Source: Nitrospira sp. (lineage in GTDB: Bacteria > Nitrospirota > Nitrospiria > Nitrospirales > Nitrospiraceae). From it: DNA of 33,513 nucleotides. A model generated the notes under the pieces. The model saw nothing but the letters and a program-made list of their open reading frames with translations, searched no databases and was not told where the DNA came from. Each line of letters opens with the position of its first letter. Position 1 is the first letter of the stretch. This document shows, in pieces, positions 26,162 to 33,513 of this stretch. The position numbers and the translations under genes are program-made. The DNA lies in the NCBI GenBank assembly GCA_005116895.1, contig SWDO01000004.1:419881-453393 (forward strand), read 5' to 3'.

Positions 26162-27654
26162 CGTTCTCGCTGAATTTAGCCTTCTCCGATCTTCTGCTGT
26201 TATTGCCGGAGATCTTTCTCACGTGTTGGCTCTGTGTGGTTCTCATCGTTGATTTTTCCTTTCCGCGTGTACCGAAAGAGCGACTGGCCTATCTTAGTGT
26301 CGCAGGTCTTATCGTTACGCTTGGCTGTTTGGCGTGGTTTGACATGAATCATGTTTCCGGCACGCTTTTCGGCAACATGTTCGTGCTGGATCGCATGGCG
26401 ATCTTTTTCAAAATCGTTATCCTCGGAGCCACGATACTCGTTATCCTAGCGTCGATCGAGTACGTCAATCGCTTCACGCTTTTTCGGGGAGAATATTATT
26501 GCCTCGTCGTCATGTCGGCACTGGGCATGATGTTCATGGTGTCCGCCAATGATTTGCTGTCCGTCTTCGTCAGCCTGGAGTTTGCAACACTTGGGTTCTA
26601 CGTTCTGGTCTCGTATCTACGTGATGATTTGGCTTCGAACGAAGGAGGGCTCAAGTTTTTTATCCTGGGCGTCCTTGCCGCCGGCTTACTTGCCTACGGG
26701 ATCAGCCTTGTCTACGGTGAAACCGGCAAGCTCGTGTTTTCGGACATGGCATCCGCCCAGCCAACGCCAGGCTTGATCATTGGGTTTCTGCTGATCTTTG
26801 CCGCCCTGGGATTTAAGGTCGGTGCCGTTCCATTCCACTCGTGGATTCCCGATACCTACCATGGAGCTCCGACTCCTGTAACAACATTTTTGTCGATTGC
26901 TCCAAAGGCCGCGGCCTTTGCAATCTTGCTCCGCATTTTCCTGGTCGCCTTGGGAACATTTAAGCCTGTATGGGTGGTTCTCTTAGTGGCTGTGTCCATT
27001 CTCTCGATGACCTATGCCAATATTGTGGCAATTGCGCAACGCAACATTAAGCGACTGCTGGCGTATTCCGGTATCGCCCAAGTAGGGAATATATTCATCG
27101 GCCTTGCAGCAGGCACCAAAATGGGAAACGATGCCATTTTGTTTTATCTTCTCGCCTACCTGTTTGCGAACATCGGGGCCTTCGCCGTCGTGATCGCGGT
27201 CAGCCAGGCTATTGGAACAGATGAGATTGAAGACTACCGAGGCCTCGGCAGACGATCGCCGTTTCTGGCGTTTGCGATGTTGCTATTTCTCCTGTCTCTC
27301 GCCGGGGTGCCACCTCTCGCTGGGTTTATCGGTAAGCTCTACATTTTTGTGGCAGCCATCAAAGAAGGTCTCTATACGTTGATCGTGGTCGGTCTGATCA
27401 ATATTGTCATATCGATGTACTATTACCTCATCGTCGTGAAACAGATGTATATCAATGAGCCGATCGATCCCTCTCCGATCGCGATTTCTGGTCCGATGAA
27501 AACGGTGATTTATGTTGGGTTAGCCGGAACGCTGGTGATCGGCATTTACCCGCAACCGTTCACGGACTGGGTTGTCTCCGCAACACTGATGTTTGCCAAC
27601 TTTATCGGTCCTTCGGTGACGGTCGCTCCTCCCGTTCATTTGCTAGGCGGTTAG
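26158..27654 (+). CDS. nuoN: NADH-quinone oxidoreductase subunit N
   Basis: Antiporter-like pump subunit of 498 residues, normal size, with about 14 membrane helices. Key segments are VFVSLEFATLGFYVLVSYLRDD with the TM5 Glu (about 139-160), EGGLKFFILGVLAAGLLAYG, GAVPFHSWIPDTYHGAPTPVTTFLSIAPKAAAFAILLR with the TM7 and TM8 residues, and NIKRLLAYSGIAQVGNIFIG. The ATG overlaps the nuoM stop (ATGA). It is the last gene of the operon. No hairpin plus T-run follows, so the transcript may continue or end by Rho. Confidence 0.97.
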   Translation: MTFSLNLAFSDLLLLLPEIFLTCWLCVVLIVDFSFPRVPKERLAYLSVAGLIVTLGCLAWFDMNHVSGTLFGNMFVLDRMAIFFKIVILGATILVILASIEYVNRFTLFRGEYYCLVVMSALGMMFMVSANDLLSVFVSLEFATLGFYVLVSYLRDDLASNEGGLKFFILGVLAAGLLAYGISLVYGETGKLVFSDMASAQPTPGLIIGFLLIFAALGFKVGAVPFHSWIPDTYHGAPTPVTTFLSIAPKAAAFAILLRIFLVALGTFKPVWVVLLVAVSILSMTYANIVAIAQRNIKRLLAYSGIAQVGNIFIGLAAGTKMGNDAILFYLLAYLFANIGAFAVVIAVSQAIGTDEIEDYRGLGRRSPFLAFAMLLFLLSLAGVPPLAGFIGKLYIFVAAIKEGLYTLIVVGLINIVISMYYYLIVVKQMYINEPIDPSPIAISGPMKTVIYVGLAGTLVIGIYPQPFTDWVVSATLMFANFIGPSVTVAPPVHLLGG

Positions 27655-27680
27655 TTTCTGCTTCCGCCTCTCAAGAGTTC

Positions 27681-27689
27681 TGCTACAAT
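27681..27689 (+). promoter_or_regulatory. Candidate extended -10 promoter for the CHASE3 kinase gene
   Basis: TGCTACAAT matches an extended -10 element (TGnTANAAT). It lies 75 bases upstream of the kinase start, in the only spacer between nuoN and the signalling genes. The -35 position (about 27661) is poor, as is common for extended -10 promoters. Confidence 0.4.
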
Positions 27690-27764
27690 TACCAGTGAGA
27701 CACAAGTTCACTGCGTGGCTTCCGTACGATCACCAAAGTGTCTTGATGCATGTCATCCTGATCG

Positions 27765-29255
27765 ATGGAATCAGCCTCCAACCATCATTCACAGCCTCCC
27801 TTTCTAGCGGCTGAAGGACCTACACCTTCCTCCTCCGCTCCTGCGGGCGCATCTGGTTTCTACCGTGTTTCAGTGATGTGGTTTCAACGACTGACCATCG
27901 AGCACCGGGTGTTAGCCGGTTTTAGTCTGGTGTTCGTGGGGATTCTTATCGTGAGTGCGGTCTCCTATCACAATATGAATATCCTCCTTATGAACAGGGG
28001 ATTGGATGGCCGCAGTCAGGATCTCATCCAACTCCTCAACAATGTTGATGTGGCGATGAGTGAAGCAGAAGATACACACCGTCGTTATTTGGTGACGGGA
28101 GAGGCATCGTATCTTGAGGCTTACAAGAGGGTTGTGAAGCAGAAACCGACATTCACCGCGTATCTCGGTGACTTGATCCGTGAATCACCGGAGCAGCAAC
28201 AACGGGTCGCACTCCTTGATCGGATGATGGACCGGCAATTGAATGCCGAATCAAAAGCCATCGCCCAGTTTCAAGAGGGCGGCTTCCGAGCCATCAAGAA
28301 AATAGCCTTTGAAGGGGCTGGAAAACGCGAACTTGGCGTGATTCACCAAATTATTGCGGACATGGATGTGCATGAGCGACAGGCCGTAGGGCGACGTGTC
28401 GTGGAATCCGCCGCCGGGACCAAGACCACCATTGTACTCCTCGGCATCGGTGCATTGCTGCAGCTGGTTCTGTTGGCATGGGTGTACTACCTGATTCGTC
28501 ATGATATCACGGAACGGCGACGTGTTGCCGGAGAGCTACAACGCCGAGGGGAGCTCTTGGAGTCTGCAAACAAAGAGCTGGAAGCATTTAGCTATTCAGT
28601 CTCCCACGACCTACGAGCACCGTTGCGTCACATCGACGGCTATGCCGCGCTTTTGCGGAAAGCGGTTGAGCATTCACTGAATGACAAGGCTGCCCGGTAT
28701 TTGCAGACGATCTCCGATTCTGCCAAACAGATGGGGCAGCTGATCGATGACCTGTTGGTGTTTTCTCGTATGGGACGGCAAGAAATGCTTCATACGACCG
28801 TTAACCTGGATCAGCTGATCAAGAACATCCTTGTCGATCTCCGCTTGGACTTGCAAGGACGAGAGATATCATGGACAATCGCTGTATTGCCTGAAGTGCA
28901 GGGTGATCCGGCCATGCTCCGACAGGTCTTTATGAACTTGATCGCAAATGCCGTGAAGTTTACGAGCACCAGGCCGATCGCGACGATTGAGATCGGTGTG
29001 GAGCACCCCAGCTTTACGGAAATCGTCCTTTTTATCCGCGACAATGGCGTGGGATTCGACATGCAGTACGCTCCTAAACTGTTTGGAGTGTTCCAGAGAC
29101 TGCACCGAGCTGACGAGTTTGAGGGGACCGGCATTGGCCTCGCCAACGTTCGTCGGATCGTTCATCGTCACGGCGGACGGACCTGGGCCGAAAGTGTGCC
29201 GGACAAAGGGGCGACGTTCTATGTCCTACTACCAATGAGGGGGCGTGACTCATGA
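27765..29255 (+). CDS. Transmembrane CHASE3-domain sensor histidine kinase
   Basis: A 496-residue sensor kinase. A proline/serine-rich N-terminal stretch (1-35) precedes membrane helix 1 (about 50-70). A periplasmic CHASE3 domain (about 75-215; DTHRRYLVTGEASYLEAYK is its signature) leads to membrane helix 2 (about 222-243), followed by a short linker and the kinase core. HisKA contains FSYSVSHDLRAPLRHIDGY with His281. HATPase_c has MNLIANAVKFTS (N-box), RDNGVGFDMQYAPKLFGVFQRLH (G1/F) and GTGIGLANVRRIVHRHGG (G2). This is the class often paired with Rcp1-type receivers, and exactly such a gene follows with a 4-nt ATGA overlap. No good ribosome site precedes ATG 27765; ATG 27876, beginning just before helix 1, is an alternative start. 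The ligand is unknown. Confidence 0.92.
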   Translation: MESASNHHSQPPFLAAEGPTPSSSAPAGASGFYRVSVMWFQRLTIEHRVLAGFSLVFVGILIVSAVSYHNMNILLMNRGLDGRSQDLIQLLNNVDVAMSEAEDTHRRYLVTGEASYLEAYKRVVKQKPTFTAYLGDLIRESPEQQQRVALLDRMMDRQLNAESKAIAQFQEGGFRAIKKIAFEGAGKRELGVIHQIIADMDVHERQAVGRRVVESAAGTKTTIVLLGIGALLQLVLLAWVYYLIRHDITERRRVAGELQRRGELLESANKELEAFSYSVSHDLRAPLRHIDGYAALLRKAVEHSLNDKAARYLQTISDSAKQMGQLIDDLLVFSRMGRQEMLHTTVNLDQLIKNILVDLRLDLQGREISWTIAVLPEVQGDPAMLRQVFMNLIANAVKFTSTRPIATIEIGVEHPSFTEIVLFIRDNGVGFDMQYAPKLFGVFQRLHRADEFEGTGIGLANVRRIVHRHGGRTWAESVPDKGATFYVLLPMRGRDS

Positions 29256-29707
29256 CGGCGGCCAAACCGATCCTTCTCGCCGAAGATAACCCGCGAGACG
29301 CCGAGCTGGCCTTGGCTGCCATGGAGGCCGAGCATATCTCAGAAAAAGTCGTGCTGTGCCATGATGGCGCTGAAGTGTTGGACTATCTGTATTGTCGTGG
29401 ACAATTCAAGTCACGGCTGAAAGGGAATCCAGCTGTTGTGTTTCTTGATCTGAAAATGCCCAAAGTGAACGGCCTTGAGGTCTTGCGTACCATCAAGACG
29501 GACGCCAATCTTCGTCCGATACCCGTCGTGATGCTGACATCGTCGCGAGAAGAACGTGACCTGGCCGAGAGCTATGCCTTGGGGGCCAATGCCTACGTCG
29601 TCAAGCCCGTGGAGTTTCACAAATTCTTGTCCGCCGTCAAGGAGCTAGGAACATTTTGGGGTGTCATCAATGAACCCCCTCCTGAAAATTGCCGTTCCAC
29701 CCACTGA
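29252..29707 (+). CDS. Rcp1-like single-domain response regulator
   Basis: A 151-residue receiver of the type paired with bacteriophytochrome-like and CHASE3 kinases. It has the acidic pair in LLAEDNPRDAEL, phospho-acceptor Asp66 in VVFLDLKMPKVNGLEVL, the switch Thr in VMLTSSREERD, the conserved Lys in VVKPVEFHKF, and the extended YLYCRGQFK segment characteristic of the Rcp1 group. There is no output domain. It overlaps the preceding kinase gene by four bases and runs into the following hybrid kinase gene, suggesting a three-protein relay. Confidence 0.94.
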   Translation: MTAAKPILLAEDNPRDAELALAAMEAEHISEKVVLCHDGAEVLDYLYCRGQFKSRLKGNPAVVFLDLKMPKVNGLEVLRTIKTDANLRPIPVVMLTSSREERDLAESYALGANAYVVKPVEFHKFLSAVKELGTFWGVINEPPPENCRSTH

Positions 29708-31346
29708 CGTTACCATGACGACTCTGCTAAGAGTCTTGCATCTCGAGGCTAACTCACACGATGCAGCTCGTATCGAGGCCCTGCTGGTCGATGGAGGGCT
29801 GTCGTGTACGATACGACGGGTAGAAACTCGCCGCACCTTTTCGTCTGCTCTGAATGATGGCCAGGTGGACCTCATCTTGGCTGAATTCTTCCTACATGGG
29901 TTTGATGAGGGGGGCGCTCTGGAGATGGCTCAACAGCTGGCTCCTGACGTGCCGTTTATCTTTATCTCGGCAGCCCGTGCTGAGACCCTGTGTTTCGAAC
30001 ACATGTATCGTGGTGCGACGGATTGCATTTCCAAAGAAAGATTAGGTCGACTGGTCCCATCGGTGCGCCGCGTACTGCGTGAGCGAGAAGCACGAGTAGC
30101 ACTAAGGCAAGCGGAGGAAGCACTGCTGCAAAGCGAAATGCAACTTCGGCAGCTTCAAAAACTTGAGGCTGTCGGCCGTTTGGCGGGAGGACTTGCACAC
30201 GATTTTAATAACTTGCTGATGGTCATTATGGGACAGAGTCAGGTGCTGCTCAGTGAAATGGGTCCGGATCATCCGCTGAGAAATAGGGTGGAAGAAATGC
30301 AGAAGGCGGGTGAGCGAGCGAAGATGCTTATTCGCCAGTTGCTCACCTTCAGCAGAAAGCAGCCTTCTGTATCGAAAGTGCTGAGCCTGAATGCCACCCT
30401 CAGTAATTGCGAGAGTATGCTTCGGAGGTTGATTGGAACGGATATTCAACTGACGTTGAGACTGAGCGTGGACGATCTTCGAATCAAAGCCGACTCCGCC
30501 TTTGTTGAGCAGGTTGTGATGAATCTTGTCATAAACGCGCGAGATGCGATGCCGACTGGCGGCAAGCTGACGATTGAAACTGCGTCGGCTGATCTTGACC
30601 ATGCGCCGACATATCATGTCAATCCGCTCCCGCCGGGAGAGTACGTGAAGATATCGGTATCCGACACAGGCTGTGGAATGTCTCCTGAGGTACAAGCGAA
30701 GATCTTTAAGCCTTTCTTTACGACCAAGGAGGAAGGAAAGGGGACTGGACTTGGGCTTTCCACCGTGTTCGGTATCGTCACCGAAGGCGGTGGAGGATTG
30801 GATGTGATCAGCGAGATAGGAGTGGGGACGCGTTTCGATGTGTATTTCCCGTGGGTCGTCAGTGAGATCGAGGTGCCAGAAGACGAACACGTCCAGGTGC
30901 AGTCGGTAGTAGGACATGAAACCATTCTTCTTGTTGAGGATGAGGAAGAGGTTCGTGTACTCATTCGAGATGAGCTTCGTAAGCTTGGCTATCGTATCGT
31001 CGAAGCAAGAAATGGTATAGAGGCGTGTCTGGTGGCTACGCCGCATATTGAGAAGCTCAAGCTATTACTCACGGATGTCGTGATGCCGGGGATGAGTGGG
31101 ACTGAACTGGCGAGGCATCTTCGCGTGATTAAACCGGAATTGAAGCTGCTTTTCATTTCTGGGTATACGGATGATGTCGGTATCGGGGTTGGCGACCCAG
31201 CGAGTGCTTTTCTGCAGAAGCCGGTTACACCGGAAGCGCTGGCAAGTTCCGTGCGTGAGCTGTTGGATATGAAGCCGACAAATCCGACGAGTTGCGATCA
31301 ACATTCGGAGGCTATTGAAGAGTCACAGAGCGTCAACCGAGCGTGA
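29670..31346 (+). CDS. Receiver-kinase-receiver hybrid histidine kinase with Glu in place of the first phospho-Asp
   Basis: About 558 residues, cytoplasmic. Domain order: receiver-like domain (about 18-140), coiled-coil linker (about 142-165), HisKA with GGLAHDFNNLLMVIMG (His177), HATPase_c with MNLVINARDAMPTGG (N-box), VSDTGCGMSPE (G1), FKPFFTTKEEGKGTGLGLSTVFGIV (F and G2), and a C-terminal receiver with LLVEDEEE, Asp469 in LLTDVVMPGMSG and LQKPV. The kinase core is canonical. The first receiver is degenerate: the acceptor position in DLILAEFFLHGFDEGG is Glu72, and the acidic pair is lost (LHLEANSHDA), though the Lys in CISKERLG remains. ATG 29670 is chosen for the GGGG eight bases upstream; ATG 29715, just after the previous stop, and GTG 29661 are alternatives. 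Confidence 0.9.
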   Translation: MNPLLKIAVPPTDVTMTTLLRVLHLEANSHDAARIEALLVDGGLSCTIRRVETRRTFSSALNDGQVDLILAEFFLHGFDEGGALEMAQQLAPDVPFIFISAARAETLCFEHMYRGATDCISKERLGRLVPSVRRVLREREARVALRQAEEALLQSEMQLRQLQKLEAVGRLAGGLAHDFNNLLMVIMGQSQVLLSEMGPDHPLRNRVEEMQKAGERAKMLIRQLLTFSRKQPSVSKVLSLNATLSNCESMLRRLIGTDIQLTLRLSVDDLRIKADSAFVEQVVMNLVINARDAMPTGGKLTIETASADLDHAPTYHVNPLPPGEYVKISVSDTGCGMSPEVQAKIFKPFFTTKEEGKGTGLGLSTVFGIVTEGGGGLDVISEIGVGTRFDVYFPWVVSEIEVPEDEHVQVQSVVGHETILLVEDEEEVRVLIRDELRKLGYRIVEARNGIEACLVATPHIEKLKLLLTDVVMPGMSGTELARHLRVIKPELKLLFISGYTDDVGIGVGDPASAFLQKPVTPEALASSVRELLDMKPTNPTSCDQHSEAIEESQSVNRA

Positions 31347-31403
31347 ACAATGAGCTGTCGTTACCGGGCTAGTCGCTATGACTGTGTGTTTGCAGGGACT
31401 GTC

Positions 31404-32252
31404 ATGAATAGGCGCCGGTGGCGTAAAGGCGCCAAACATGCCGCGCGCTTTTTCATTCTAAGCCTGGTGCTACTGCCTAGTCTGTGTCCAGCCCAAGATA
31501 TTTCGTGGGAGCGCCTATCTGACGGCCTCATGGTGTCGGTGTGGAAACCAGGCGATGCGTGTCCTACCGTGCCGACCATGCTGGTTGTCGATATGGATCC
31601 GGAACGTACAAAGTTCTCCGTTCATCATTACGCCCAAGAAGGGCTTTCAGAACCGCCCAGGATCGACGAATGGCAGAAACGAACGGGACATCATGTGCTA
31701 TTCAATGCCGGGTTGTTCCGGGAAAACTTTGCGTATCTTGGTCTCCTCTATAAGGACGGGCGTTCGTTGGGAAGCCGGCGCCATGCCTCATGGCAGGGAT
31801 TGTTTGTCGCAGAACCGCTCGCTTTGGGGTTGAAGAAGGCGCGGATTCTTGATTTGGCTGCAGAGCGTTTCGACGAAGCACAACCGCGCTACCGTGAAGC
31901 AGCACAGGCGTTGATGCTGCTAGATTTGACCGGCAAGATCCGTGTCCGCGAGGGTGGGAAACATGCCTATCAGACTATTGTCGCTGAAACGGAAGCGGGA
32001 CACATTCTTCTCTTGAAGAGCCTTGGAGCTGTTCGCTTATACGACATCGGTCAGTGTTTCAAAGATGCGCTTCCCGCTGTGCGTCAAGCGATGGCCATGG
32101 ACGGTGGGTCTTCCTCAGACGTCCGAATTTTTGAGTCGCTGTGGGATAACGATTTTCGTGTAGAAGAACATGCTTCCTGGAAGAGTTTGTTCGGGGGAAG
32201 CACGGGCAGTCATATCCCGTTGCCGACCGTGATTGGGGCCAGTCCCAGGTAA
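31404..32252 (+). CDS. Secreted phosphodiester glycosidase (NAGPA/DUF2233) family protein
   Basis: A 282-residue exported protein: a basic N-terminus, a hydrophobic signal segment (FFILSLVLLPSLCPAQ, cleavage after about residue 31) and one NAGPA-type domain. The two family signatures are present: HHVLFNAGLFRENFAYLGLL (normally N-(A/G)G-x-F followed by a Gly-rich turn) and AMAMDGGSSSDVRI (the DGGGSS-like active-site loop). Relatives cleave GlcNAc-1-phosphodiester bonds or act on cell-wall or exopolysaccharide phosphodiesters; the substrate here is unknown. ATG 31404 has GCAGGGA upstream, while the in-frame start at 31350 adds an unconvincing leader. The stop TAA shares one base with the next gene's ATG. 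Confidence 0.85.
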   Translation: MNRRRWRKGAKHAARFFILSLVLLPSLCPAQDISWERLSDGLMVSVWKPGDACPTVPTMLVVDMDPERTKFSVHHYAQEGLSEPPRIDEWQKRTGHHVLFNAGLFRENFAYLGLLYKDGRSLGSRRHASWQGLFVAEPLALGLKKARILDLAAERFDEAQPRYREAAQALMLLDLTGKIRVREGGKHAYQTIVAETEAGHILLLKSLGAVRLYDIGQCFKDALPAVRQAMAMDGGSSSDVRIFESLWDNDFRVEEHASWKSLFGGSTGSHIPLPTVIGASPR

Positions 32253-32572
32253 TGACTACATCTTGGCTGAAAACCATCTTGGCAGTGGCATGCCTATCCG
32301 TTGGAGGCTGTGCCGATGGCGCAAAGATTGTTCAGCAACACGACACGGGCGGAGTTGTCATCTATCCGTTCAAAGAAGGACAGGGGCCGATGCTCTCGTC
32401 ATTCCGCCAGGAGGCCCTCGACCTCATGAAAGAGAAATGTGGTGGCGGCAGCTCCTACGGCATTGTTCGTGAGGGAGAGGCTAAAGGGCGCACGCGAGTC
32501 GTGAGTCCGCTTGATGGGGCGCAAGAACTGGTAGAGGAACGGCGCTGGGGGATTCAGTTCGAATGCAAATGA
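32252..32572 (+). CDS. Small predicted lipoprotein
   Basis: A 106-residue protein with a type II signal peptide: TILAVACLSVGGC gives a lipobox ending in Cys20 (SVGGC), so it should be lipidated and envelope-attached. The mature part is about 86 residues with two further Cys (KEKCGGGSSYGIV and the C-terminal FECK), which could form a disulfide. GGVVIYPFKEGQ and the central helix SSFRQEALDLMKEK resemble small lipoproteins that end in a conserved W-x-I-x-F-x-C motif, but I do not recognise a named family. It is translationally coupled (TAATG) to the glycosidase-family gene, suggesting a shared role at the cell surface. Confidence 0.8.
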   Translation: MTTSWLKTILAVACLSVGGCADGAKIVQQHDTGGVVIYPFKEGQGPMLSSFRQEALDLMKEKCGGGSSYGIVREGEAKGRTRVVSPLDGAQELVEERRWGIQFECK

Positions 32573-32605
32573 GCGGACCTGGAACGTATGATTTAGGAAA
32601 TGGCG

Positions 32606-33184
32606 CTAGGGCTTCTTCATGGTGCTTGTGAGATCTTGAACAGTTAAGAGACTGATTAGCTGTACCTTTTCTCTTTCCACACGTGCTCTCCCATCCTGTT
32701 CCTGGCGGTCCACAATCACGAAAGCGTGATCCACCAGAAGCCCGGCTTCTCGGGCGACCCCCACCGCTTTCAACAGGGACCCACCGCTCGTGAGCACATC
32801 GTCCACGATCACGGCTCGGTCGCTGAGACGGATGCTACCCTCGATCAGCTTTCCAAGACCATGGTCTTTGGCCTGCTTGCGAACGACGAACGTCCGCCAG
32901 AGGCGTTGACGCGAAGCAGCGCAGGCAAAATCTGAAATGGTCACGGCGATCGGGATAGCTCCGAGTTCGAGGCCACCCAGACAGTCGAATTCAATGTCCT
33001 CGAGCGCTTCATAGGCCAGTTGTGCGACCAGACGACGCGCTTCAGGATGCGCCATGAGGGCACGACAATCGACATAAAAAGGGCTGATCTCGCCTGAGGC
33101 GAGCTTGAATCCCTTGTCCTGGTCCCATTTAAATGACTGTGTATCATGGAACGCTCTTGCCAGTTGTTCCCGAACCGTCACCAT
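32606..33184 (-). CDS. pyrE: Orotate phosphoribosyltransferase
   Basis: Catalyses orotate plus PRPP to orotidine 5'-phosphate in pyrimidine synthesis. The 192-residue protein has LASGEISPFYVDCRAL (substrate region), LGGLELGAIPIA, the flexible catalytic loop region VRKQAKDHGLGKLIEG (101-116) with its conserved Lys residues, and the PRPP-binding motif AVIVDDVLTSGGS (124-136). ATG 33184 is chosen because AGGGAGA lies just upstream; the frame is open for 29 more codons, but that extension has no family resemblance. The C-terminus is slightly longer than the E. coli form. It lies 73 bases downstream of the CbiX-type gene on the same strand and converges with the lipoprotein gene, 33 bases from stop to stop, with no clear terminator. 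Confidence 0.95.
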   Translation of the reverse strand: MVTVREQLARAFHDTQSFKWDQDKGFKLASGEISPFYVDCRALMAHPEARRLVAQLAYEALEDIEFDCLGGLELGAIPIAVTISDFACAASRQRLWRTFVVRKQAKDHGLGKLIEGSIRLSDRAVIVDDVLTSGGSLLKAVGVAREAGLLVDHAFVIVDRQEQDGRARVEREKVQLISLLTVQDLTSTMKKP

Positions 33185-33257
33185 GAGTTCTCCCTTGTGC
33201 GACAACCAAAAGTTAGGAGGTATTCTACACGGAGTGGTCCCCACAGAACATACCTTT

Positions 33258-33513
33258 TCACGCCTTCCCAAGTGGAACTGCTTGGGAAAACCGTCGGATT
33301 TGTTCGGCTAACGTGTTGGCAACCGATTCAAGGTCGAAGGGCCAGGCGTAACGCAGCTCGACCTCAGGATACTGTGGCCGCAACTGATCGAGGATTTCGG
33401 GAATCTCGACTTCCGAATGTGAACCGCCTGGCGTGAACATCGTCGTCGTCACGGTGATATGAGTCGCCCCCTGCTTGATTAACGACTCAACCGATTCCTC
33501 TAACGTCGGTGCG
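33258..33513 (-). CDS. CbiX/SirB-type sirohydrochlorin chelatase family protein, C-terminal part only
   Basis: The reading frame is open to the window edge, so the N-terminus is outside. The visible 84 residues include LEESVESLIKQGATHI, TVTTTMFTPGGSHSEVEIPEIL and YAWPFDLESVANTLAEQI. The pattern of a hydrophobic strand, a P-G-G-x-H loop and x-x-EIPE matches the CbiX/SirB fold, in which a His of this loop helps insert Co or Fe into sirohydrochlorin. The first GTG in frame within the window (33452) is internal to a strand and not a start. It could serve sirohaem or cobalamin synthesis. Confidence 0.75.
   Translation of the reverse strand, partial: APTLEESVESLIKQGATHITVTTTMFTPGGSHSEVEIPEILDQLRPQYPEVELRYAWPFDLESVANTLAEQIRRFSQAVPLGKA

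Overview
The window looks like chromosome of a Nitrospira-type bacterium (phylum Nitrospirota). This rests on gene content and protein character, not on a marker gene: a complex I cluster with two adjacent nuoM loci and a NuoL with a lengthened lateral helix (the '2M' complex I known from Nitrospira and a few other groups), very large multi-PAS sensor kinases, and moderately GC-rich DNA. There is no rRNA, complete tRNA, IS element, CRISPR array or phage gene.

Layout. 136-8432 (+): two sensor/response-regulator modules, namely a soluble kinase with eleven PAS domains plus a NarL-type regulator, then a membrane-anchored hybrid kinase with a degraded ATP-binding domain plus a CheY-like receiver. 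8433-9952: a disturbed stretch with the 3' part of a tRNA-Leu-like sequence, a terminator, a DUF1653 gene, a Sel1-repeat secreted protein cut off mid-repeat, and a small membrane protein running directly into the next locus. 9955-13904 (-): a PriA-like protein that has lost its helicase motifs, behind an OmpA-type envelope protein with a good promoter. 14456-27654 (+): the complex I operon nuoA-B-C-D-G-I-J-K-L-(M)-M-N. 27765-31346 (+): a CHASE3 histidine kinase, an Rcp1-like receiver and a receiver-kinase-receiver hybrid. 31404-32572 (+): a secreted phosphodiester-glycosidase-family protein and a small lipoprotein. 32606-33513 (-): a CbiX-type chelatase (partial, running off the window) and pyrE.

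The main result is in the complex I operon. NuoL carries about 26 extra residues in its lateral helix region, the signature of an enzyme built for a fourth antiporter-like subunit. The first of the two nuoM genes, which should supply that subunit, has lost roughly 225 central codons and is frameshifted at the join. nuoE, nuoF and nuoH are also absent from the cluster. Together with the cut Sel1 gene and the tRNA-Leu 3' fragment, this gives several 'missing interior' junctions in one window. Either this lineage is losing pieces of genes, or the sequence contains collapsed assembly joins; read mapping across the junctions would settle it. The other notable theme is signalling and replication proteins whose catalytic residues are replaced (kinase N-box and G1 box, receiver Asp to Glu, PriA Walker A and B).
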